From Patellaria atrata CBS 101060 (lineage: Eukaryota > Ascomycota > Dothideomycetes > Patellariales > Patellariaceae), in assembly GCA_010093705.1 (NCBI GenBank), contig MU006096.1, positions 266,204 to 330,203 on the forward strand: a stretch of DNA of 64,000 bases. Direction: 5' to 3'. Positions 56,404 to 64,000 of this stretch are shown here, in pieces. Both the position numbers and the translations under genes were made by a program. The first letter of the stretch is position 1; each line of letters starts with the position of its first letter. The notes under the pieces were generated by a model that was not told the DNA's origin, searched no databases, and was given only the letters and a program-made list of their open reading frames with translations.

Positions 56404-58122
56404 TGCGCGCTTCGCAACGACCCCTCTTCGCTCTCCAACACCGATTTTCCGATTCGTGGATTGAAGTTCTGGTTGGTTGTAGTTGTGTCGAATGAGCGCG
56501 CGTGTAGGACCTTTCAAAAGTGAACAATTGCTTGCAGTCTACACCCACTTGACTCGCGCAAACTCCAACAATTTTGGCCAATGGTGAATCCAGCTACAAC
56601 TTTCACCTCCAGAGAGGAAGATAAATACTAGATTGCAAGTTGGCAGGCAGAAGAGGTTTCGGTTAAGGCGTTTGTTGAGATAAGATTCAAGAGGCACGGG
56701 CAAGCACGAAACAGGCACGCGACGGTAAGAGTGACCCAAAGACGAACGGAGGAGATTGGTTTTCGTGAATTGATGTCGGCCAGGAGGTTTTCAGTAAGGT
56801 AAGGGACGGGAGTCGTACCTGGGTGATTCTGTGGCTTCTCTTGCGTGTGATGGACTTTGGGGGGAGCCCTGGTGGTGATGGCTTCTATATTTTTACCCAA
56901 ACGGTAATTAGCTCTGACATTTTCACCCTGTAACTTACTTGGTTCTTCCCGTCCCGCAATGGAACTCATACTGTTAAAGACGCTTATAGACTCTTACAAA
57001 ATAATTACCTTCTCCCGTCTCCATTATTGCGCCAACCAAATGAGCGTCCGAGATAACAAACTCCGCTTCGCCCTGTGTGGATTCGACAGCTAAGATCGTA
57101 ACATGCACTCCTCAAGCCATATCTGCACGCCTATCAACAACTCATCAACACCAGGGACAGGAACCAGGAACACCATAGGCACCATGAAGATACTACCCGA
57201 CAGTACCTTAGCGAATAGCTGGGACATGTCCCGTTTCAACGCTACCACCCAAATACCTCGTTTTATGTAACTTGATACATAGAGAGCCACCTATCACCCG
57301 ATTAGGAGAGAAAATTCCAATTAAGATACTGTCGACTCGTGGCATCTCGGCTCCGTGTAGCACCATATTCGGCTGACTCTTCCGAGTAACGGTTATTTCA
57401 ACGTCCACGATTGCTATACCCGTCATGATTCATAGGTATCTAGAGGGAAATACGTGACCTCCTTGCCTGATGCTCCGCACGGTCTAGAGTTGGACCAGAG
57501 AACATAAGAGACGTGTCGAATGCAAATTGTTTTACTCTAGACAACGTATATACCACCTTGTTTATGTTTATATAATTCGTCGATTTATGCTCGCTATATG
57601 TCCCGGAGTTAAGGACAAATGCAAGTTTGAATGCAGGGTCTGGGAGCTTGGGGATGCCAACACATCTTGCGTGAGAGGAACTACTGAGCATTATTAGGCG
57701 ACATATATCACTTATACATCAGTTGAGGCGCTATGATCAGGTGAAATGGAAGCAATCCCTTCACTGCATGGTAGATCTAAGTGTTGGTCAATATATGATA
57801 TATAGCAACCTGAATATTGCACAAATAAAACATCTATCCCCATCGCTAACCGCCAAAATACCCTTGTTCTCCAGCCGATCCCTATGGCCACTTACTCACA
57901 ATAACTACCTCGCGAGACAATTTATCACCGAAGACGCCAGTGCCATGATATGTACGTCAGATACCCGAGATGTCCTTAACAGGAAGATAAAATAATCTTC
58001 AACAAGCAGTGCAGACAGATCAATAACAGCACCATCATAACATCCAACCGAACAGAATGGGGTATAAGGATTCGCCAAGGACGTCTCAAAAGATGTAAAA
58101 AAGGGGAGAAGCCGGAGCGTAC
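56404..58122. other. Intergenic region upstream of the Ras-like gene
   Basis: About 1.7 kb. Minus-strand frames at 56628-56969 (MSSIAGREEPSKLQGEN) and 57090-57426 have no recognised domain. The first part is probably the 5' leader and promoter of the GTPase gene; the rest is the 3' flank of the WC-1 gene. Confidence 0.45.
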
Positions 58123-61100
58123 CTACTCCGGCTCATCGCCCTCCTCGATTTTGGGAGGAATTCCATGAGTAAGGTCCGATCCAGATAAATCCATTCGGTT
58201 TACTTTGGAAGAATGATTTGCACAGCTATTTTGAAAGGAGTGAGATCTTCTCTCCGAAGGTAAAGCGACCTGCGCTTTACCTTGGACTTCATTAAGAGTC
58301 GGTAGGGTCATCTGATGGTGTAAGGGAGAAGCACTAGCTTGGCTTGCACGATCGCTGGGGGCTGAAGCTGCAGAGGAATTCCTGGGCGATACACGGCCAT
58401 TCTGCGTTGAAAGGTTAGTCAAGAAAGGGGATGATTGGAATTTGCGTTACCTGTTTCGCCCATCGTAGCCCACAGCTGTTGCATAGATCTCTATTACCAC
58501 TAGGTCCCCTTCGCCACTCTGGTGTCACTTTGGTATGGCAATTAGCGCAGTCTTTCTGCAATTGACCTGCGCCCCTCCTCCGTTTTCGTTTCTTTTTGGC
58601 AGCTAATAGACTTTGCACCTCCTCAGCGAGTAAGCGGTTCCGCTTCTCCATCTGTCTCAATTCGTATTGCCAACTTGTACTTCGGGTCGTTTTCAGCTCT
58701 TCGAATATGTTATCCTCAGACGCTAACTTGGCATCCTGATGGCCGAGAGCAAGCCCATTCTGTCCAGAATAAGTCACAACAGCCCCTTCGGTGTTTTTAA
58801 ATTGGCTATTAGAGGTGACGTTGGAGTTGGCATTTAATAAGGGAGTACCTTCACCCTTGGTAGTTCTGCTGGATCCTATGCTTAGCTGAGACTCAGAGTC
58901 ACGGTCGTGCTTAATTAGCAAAGACGGCCTCTTCGGAATGCCTGGTCCACGTGTCGTCTTTAACAGCCGTGTTTGTGCTACTAGAAAGGTTGGCTTTTGT
59001 CCTTCAAGAGCATCCCCTGGATATATCGTTGTGTATGCCTGGAGGACTTGACCACGTTTGTTGATCATTTCGTGCTTGACTGAGCCCTTCTTCCCCGAAC
59101 GGGCGAGCTCGAGGATCCGACCGAATTCGGGTTTCGACTCTTGTCTCATAAACGATTGAATGCTCATGCCCACAAGCTCATCTGGCTGTCTATCCAGCAA
59201 TGACCTCACATGAGATGATACAAACAGGAACATTCCCGATGTAGACATCTTCGTCCAAAGCTCGCTATCTCCGATACCCCCTGCAGAGACAACATCGCTT
59301 TTTCCGAGTGTGTATACCGGTCGTTCTCGACCGACCATGATAATACATTTGCGGCCTTTGCCTTGCTCTGTATGTAGAGAACCTTGTCCTTCGAACCACA
59401 TATAGCCGCTGTGCTTTCGCCTTATACGGAAAACGATGTTGACAGAAGCGCCTCCTGAAGTATCCTTCAACTCTCGGGTGACTGGAACGATATCGCTAGG
59501 ATGGCAAACTGATGAGAGAGCAGTACCAACTAGCTCCCCAGCTTCATATTCAAGAACCCTCCTACATGACGGAGAAAGATAAAGGAAGAGACCTTTGAGA
59601 GAAAGGACGTGTACGACATCGTCTGTGTTCTCCAAGAGAACTTTATCCCAGATACGCTTAGACAGCTCAGACTCTCCGCTTACTATCGTATTCAGTACGG
59701 TAGAGACATCATCTCTGGTGACTGTCTGACCGAGATCAAGTTGACGGGAACTCTCCGGGGCATTGAACCGATATGTGGGCATAGATACCGCACGTTGATA
59801 ATTAATTGAGTACGAGCCGTCTATATGGTATCGGTTAGCGACATCAGCTTAGTACCACTTGGAGATCGTACCTGGGTTCTTATTCGTAACTGAGTTTGGT
59901 TGTTCTACGAGGTCAACCTGAAACCCAACTATGTACTTTATTTCATCTGTATCCCAGGCGATGGGAATCATGGTGAGCAAATTCATGAATGGCTGGCCTC
60001 CTCTCCTGTAATTTATCAAGCTAATTTGGGCTTCTTCTCTCTTATTAACCATGTTCTTAAGGTAGAGAACGGAATCATCGTCGACATATTTTCGCTTAAC
60101 TCCAGCTTCGACCGAACCGTCGGGGGATTGTAGAAAGCGGCAATTACGACCAAGAATCATGTGCTTGCTATATCCGGTCAAACGCTCGAAATTCTCTGAG
60201 CAGTAAACTATCGGATTGTCATCCAGAGTGGCATCACACACTACGAATGCGCATGATAAATCAACAGAACCTATGTTGATAACAGGACGTGGCCTGGTTG
60301 CAACCCGCATCTAATGATATATAAGCATCGGTACCTAAAGGGAGAAAAAAACGCTGCATACAATGACACCCATCATATCAAAACCTGAACTGGAATAAAT
60401 GTTCTGAAACTGAGTCTGCATGTGAGGTCTACCGCACATTGTAGACGGTAGTATATCTGATACCACAAAGTCAACATTACACATGACAGGGATAATGCTC
60501 CGAGAAAGTGCGGGTCTATACCTGTGTTACCGGCCCACGGAAGATTCAAGGCGACTGTGGAGTTAATTCCCTGACTATTGACCCGCGGAGGCATATGTGG
60601 AGTTTGGGAGAGCTGCTCGGATGTGCCGGAAGCACTGGGTACTCTGCTAACAGACGAACCTTGTGACGGATTACTTTGAGGCCTAGACTCCGGTTGGAGA
60701 TTATTTTGTAAGCTGTCTTGGGGGGTAGGCAAGTCCATCAGTTGCTCTTTCAAATCAACAGGCTGACTAGTAGCATCCAGTGTCGGGTTTTGCATAGATG
60801 TGGGAAAGTCTTGTTGTATAGGAGACCGCATTATAGGTGAGGTGAATTGATCCGGACTGAATAGCGATAAGTTCCCTACGTCGTTGGTCATAATTGACGT
60901 GAGGTTTGGATCGCTGAGATCTAGAGGTAAAGACATATCATACGGTGTCCCTATGTCCATATCCATCGAGCCGGTAGGGTGAATGGGGGACGCATAAGTG
61001 GAGCCAGATTGCGCCATCGCGGAGAAAGTAGTGGTATTAATGGCAAACTGTGCGGTCAAGGGCAAAGATTGTATTTGTGATGTTTGTTGAAATTGGATGC

Positions 61101-61449
61101 CTTTCGAGTCGGCGGGTTGTATACCAGCTGAGAGCATACCAGCGTTTGGATCGAACTGAAAATCTTGAAGAGACCCTCTTGATGACTGGCCGCCGAAATC
61201 CAACATGGAGACCCTCCTCGTTTCACTGTTCAGTTCGCCTGTGGAGGATCCATATTGCATCGGTATACTCCGCCGCCGCATAGCGGCAGAGTTCTGGTTC
61301 ACGATATCGTCCAAGGATCGACTCCCGCCCATCATAGTGTTGACTGGAGATACACCACCGTTCATCATATGTCCCATATCATTATTCCCATTACTACCAC
61401 TACTTGACCCTTCATCTCTATTGAACCCTCGGCCATAGTACCCATCCAT
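58123..61449 (-). CDS. wc-1: White collar 1-type blue-light receptor and GATA transcription factor
   Basis: Exons (minus strand) 61449-60522, 60456-60362, 60310-59872, 59820-58451 and 58401-58123 give 1036 aa. The start is the ATG of [10 protein letters not shown]. The first 300 residues are Q/S/P-rich and disordered. The splices restore [27 protein letters not shown] and [12 protein letters not shown]. The LOV domain (about 345-485) carries GRNCRFLQ with the photoactive cysteine near residue 398, plus [17 protein letters not shown] for flavin binding. Two PAS domains follow ([39 protein letters not shown]), a basic run KKKRKRRRG, and a GATA finger at 912-944 with CANC and CNSC zinc pairs. 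WC-1 binds FAD, pairs with WC-2 and drives light-induced and clock genes. Four introns of 49-66 nt are all in phase. Confidence 0.95.
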
Positions 61450-62084
61450 CGTATTCAGACCGCGATGAGAACATACGACCGAGGGGTAGGACTTGCGGGA
61501 GGCTTGGAAGTCGTATTGAAGAGAAAGGGGGTACGAGCTTGGGTTGAGTTGCTCTCTGAGAGCATAGATCAACTCGCGAGGGAGGCCAGCTTGACAGTAT
61601 ATGACTGAGTGTCGGGAGGAGTGAAGTGGTTGACTGTTACAATATCGGCCATAGAATTAAATGACGCATGACATCAAGGAGCAATAAGGCGAACAGTTCC
61701 CAAGATTGCAACCGAACACTGATAGTAAGCAATGCTAGTATGCAGCTTGAGTAATATGGTACTGGGCGGATTGTATCCAGCATCAACTAGGGGTGGGGAC
61801 TCACTGGGAGCGGATGGTTGTCCGTACTTTGCGAAACTTACGCACCTCAAGCGATTTGACAGCTTGACGACCACTTTCCCATTTCACCATCCCGCCGCTA
61901 AACCGAAAATATAAAATCCCCCAATCCTCCCGTCTAGCCATCTGCTCTAGCGATTCCCTGCAGAGAGTTTATACCGAAGAGCCTCATCCTCAATTTTCCC
62001 TTATATCCATGCTTACGATCTGTCGATGAAGCTGGTCGAAGTGAATTGATTCACCGGCAGTCCTGATTTTACATCCTCATAATT
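61450..62084. promoter_or_regulatory. Divergent upstream region of wc-1 and the mitochondrial uS2 gene
   Basis: A 635-bp region shared by two outward-reading genes. GATC/CGATC-type sites occur (62025, 62098), but I do not assign a light-response element. Confidence 0.4.
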
Positions 62085-63366
62085 ATGATAATACGGCGAT
62101 CGTTGCTGCGGCAAGGTATGCGAACTATCATCCGAATGCATGAGCATGTACAACAAGCTAATCGTCTCACTCAAAGGCTGTCGAGCTCTTCAGTTTCGAG
62201 GTCTAACCCCCTACCGACGCTTTCTCTCCTCAGAAATAGATGGCATAAACACTACCTCTGATTCTTTAATCGATACGCAAGTTCTCGCTTCTCGAGAAGC
62301 GGAAGAGACCGACCCTGGCCCTCGAGATACATTTGCAGCGCAGAATTATGAGAACTTCAAGCATCAGCGTTAGTAACTTCTACCACACGCCCATAATTGC
62401 GCGTCAAGAATTAGAATTGACATTGTCCAGAACAAATGCTGGGAAAGCTTGGCTCAATCGTTGAACCACACTACCAACCACATACTCTCGTCAACAATCC
62501 CCCCAGGCCATCCGAAGTCACGCTCGAACTTCTCCTCGCATCACAAGCTCACCTAGGCCATTCGACGTCTCTATGGAATCCTGCGAACGCTCGTTATATC
62601 TTCGGTATCCGAGAAGGTGTGCACATAATATCTTTGGACGTTACGGCAGCGCATTTGCGGAGAGCTGCGAAGGTAGTCCGCGAGGTAGCTAGACGTGGTG
62701 GTCTTATTCTTTTCGTTGGAACGCGACCGGGTCAGGACCGTTGTGTGGTCAAGGCTGCCGAACTCGCAGAAGGTTGTCATCTATTTGAAAGATGGATACC
62801 TGGGACTATTACCAATGGGCAACAAATTTTGGGCAAATGTACGATGAAGGTTGTCGACGAATTTGATCGGGAAGTCAAGGAGTTCGAGGATCAAATTGCT
62901 GATCGCCCAGTACTAAAACCGGACCTGGTCATCTGCCTCAATCCCATCGAGAACTACATATTGCTGCACGAATGCGGTCTAAATGGTATACCTACTATCG
63001 GAATCATTGACACGGACGCGAACCCTACATGGGTCACATACCCCATTCCGGCCAACGACGACAGGTAGGTCAAACATTTGTTTTTTCCAAGCACTTTCAC
63101 TAACATCCCTGTACAGTCTCCGATGCGTCCAAGTCATTGCAGGTGTGCTCGGGCGAGCTGGAGAAGAAGGGCAGAAGTTAAGGAAGGAAGCAGCCGCTAA
63201 CGGTCACATCACATTTAACCCTGCTCGAAACTTGGAAATGCCGGATAAGGAAAAGATCAAGGAGGTTGCCAGGCGAAGGACTTCAGGACTAGATTATGAG
63301 GAAGAACTTGGTATAGGAGCCGCTCTTATGCAGGAACCCAAAAGCAAAGAGGATGAATTGGATTGA
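62085..63366 (+). CDS. MRP4: Mitochondrial small ribosomal subunit protein uS2m (Mrp4)
   Basis: Exons 62085-62115, 62177-62368, 62431-63064 and 63117-63366 give 368 aa. The tiny first exon (MIIRRSLLRQ plus one base) splices over a 61-nt intron (GTATGC, branch GCTAAT) to GCRALQFRGLTPYRRFLSS, a basic mitochondrial targeting sequence; ignoring this intron leaves the two parts in different frames. The uS2 core follows: LLLASQAHLGHSTSLWNPAN, YIFGIREGVHIISLDVTAAH, GGLILFVGTRPGQ, PGTITNGQQIL, PDLVICLNPIEN and IPTIGIIDTDANPTWVTYPI, with the last splice giving NDDSLRCVQVIAGVLGRAGEEG. uS2m sits on the solvent side of the mitochondrial 28S-like subunit. The C-terminal 70 residues are a charged extension. 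It is divergent from wc-1. Confidence 0.93.
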
Positions 63367-63843
63367 TGCTGCATGACACCACTCCTTATTTTGCATCAAG
63401 TCAACAGTAATGGCATATGTAAAATACTTACGCTGTATTTGAATGATGGTGCAGCAGGTGTAGAACTATATTCTTGTAGCATATTGCAAACGATATTCAA
63501 CTTTGAATAAGAACGAAAACTTATATACAAATTCAAAATTATGGAACATAAAATCAGTAGCATCATTGATTTACATACTTTATACGCGTAGGTACACGTG
63601 TTTGGTTGTATTTTCTATGCGTTTTGTATAGCTGCAATCACGTCAGCGCCTAGTCTTTCATAGCTCCGTTTCCGATAGTAAAACACAAAATATCCGTCCG
63701 AACCTCGCAATCCGACCCTTACAAACACATAAGCAACTTCAAAAAGCATAATTCAAACAAAATTTTGAGATAGTGTGTAAGAGCAAGGAGACTGAGATCA
63801 ATTGGTACTTGATCTTCCGAATTATTTGATTTAGCGGCCGGCA
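63367..63843. promoter_or_regulatory. Upstream region of the mitochondrial carrier gene
   Basis: A 477-bp AT-rich stretch after the uS2m stop. Minus-strand frames here (63719-63975) are the shadow of the carrier exon. No other feature is seen. Confidence 0.4.
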
Positions 63844-64000
63844 ATGGCTGTGGTGGAGAAGGCGCTGGAGGTGGAAGAGGAGAGTTTCTCGCGGACAGTG
63901 AAAGATCTCTTTGCTGGGGCCGTAGGAGGTATTGCACAGGTGATGATAGGTAGGTATTTGAATTATTGACTTCAATGCGGTGGATTTTTTTTTTTTTTTT
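63844..64000 (+). CDS. Mitochondrial carrier protein, first exon (partial)
   Basis: The ATG at 63844 begins MAVVEKALEVEEESFSRTVK, then DLFAGAVGGIAQVMIG. The last part is the start of the first membrane helix of mitochondrial (SLC25) carriers, with the GxGG-like FAGAVGGIAQ motif before the usual P-x-D/E signature. The exon ends at 63949 in phase 1 with donor GTAGGT; the next exon lies beyond the window. The sequence resembles the carnitine/acylcarnitine and ornithine group, but without the rest the substrate cannot be set. The window ends in a T-run (about 63986-64000), which would fall in the first intron. Confidence 0.75.

Noticed and set aside
62140-62373. MSMYNKLIV start for the mitochondrial uS2 protein
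   Set aside because: The ATG lies in the first intron; splicing from the 31-nt exon at 62085 gives a better targeting sequence and continuous frame.

Overview
The window looks like chromosomal DNA of a filamentous ascomycete (Pezizomycotina). The basis is short GT-AG introns (about 47-120 nt, one of 401 nt) with CTAAC/CTAAT-type branch sites, and a gene set typical of these fungi: a WC-1 type blue-light receptor, Med9, Vps51, Rsa3, Swi1, the vacuolar channel Yvc1 and CaMK-type kinase. The class may be Leotiomycetes, but that is only an impression from protein similarity. I saw no bacterial-type operons, tRNA, rRNA, CRISPR array or intact transposon.

Layout. 0.1-1 kb: a Topors-like RING protein. 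1-7.4 kb: gene-poor. 7.5-8.3 kb: a C2H2 zinc-finger protein. 11.6-13 kb: the mitochondrial rhomboid protease. 14.8-17.8 kb: Med9 and the divergent cofactor-independent phosphoglycerate mutase. 18.9-22.5 kb: two decayed minus-strand genes, a protein kinase and a ZZ zinc-finger protein. 23.4-24.7 kb: an intact CaM kinase. 26-29.4 kb: two F-box-like genes and a decayed third gene. 29.8-30.3 kb: a small secreted six-cysteine protein. 31-32.3 kb: a PRISE-like reductase. 33.5-34.8 kb: a conserved-looking unknown. 36-38 kb: a monocarboxylate-type transporter. 40.4-43.7 kb: the SWI/SNF subunit Swi1. 44.4-49 kb: a second MFS transporter and divergent YVC1. 49.4-51.3 kb: Vps51 and divergent RMI1. 51.3-52.6 kb: a decayed reading frame and a two-exon unknown. 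54.3-56.4 kb: Rsa3 and a Ras-like GTPase. 58-64 kb: WC-1, mitochondrial uS2 and the start of a mitochondrial carrier.

Most intact genes are housekeeping: transcription (Med9, Swi1, WC-1), mitochondria (rhomboid, uS2m, carrier), membrane traffic and vacuole (Vps51, Yvc1), ribosome assembly (Rsa3), recombination (Rmi1), glycolysis (iPGM). They are not a functional cluster. Between them lie gene-poor stretches and at least three, possibly four, decaying genes. Several of their premature stops can be explained by C-to-T changes, as in repeat-induced point mutation, but that is inference. I did not find a convincing new multi-gene system. The most useful leads are the decayed kinase and ZZ genes, the six-cysteine secreted protein, the overlapping upstream ORF of SWI1, and the Ras-like GTPase with a 17-nt exon and no CaaX tail. 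Exon joins were deduced by eye from splice sites and reading phase.
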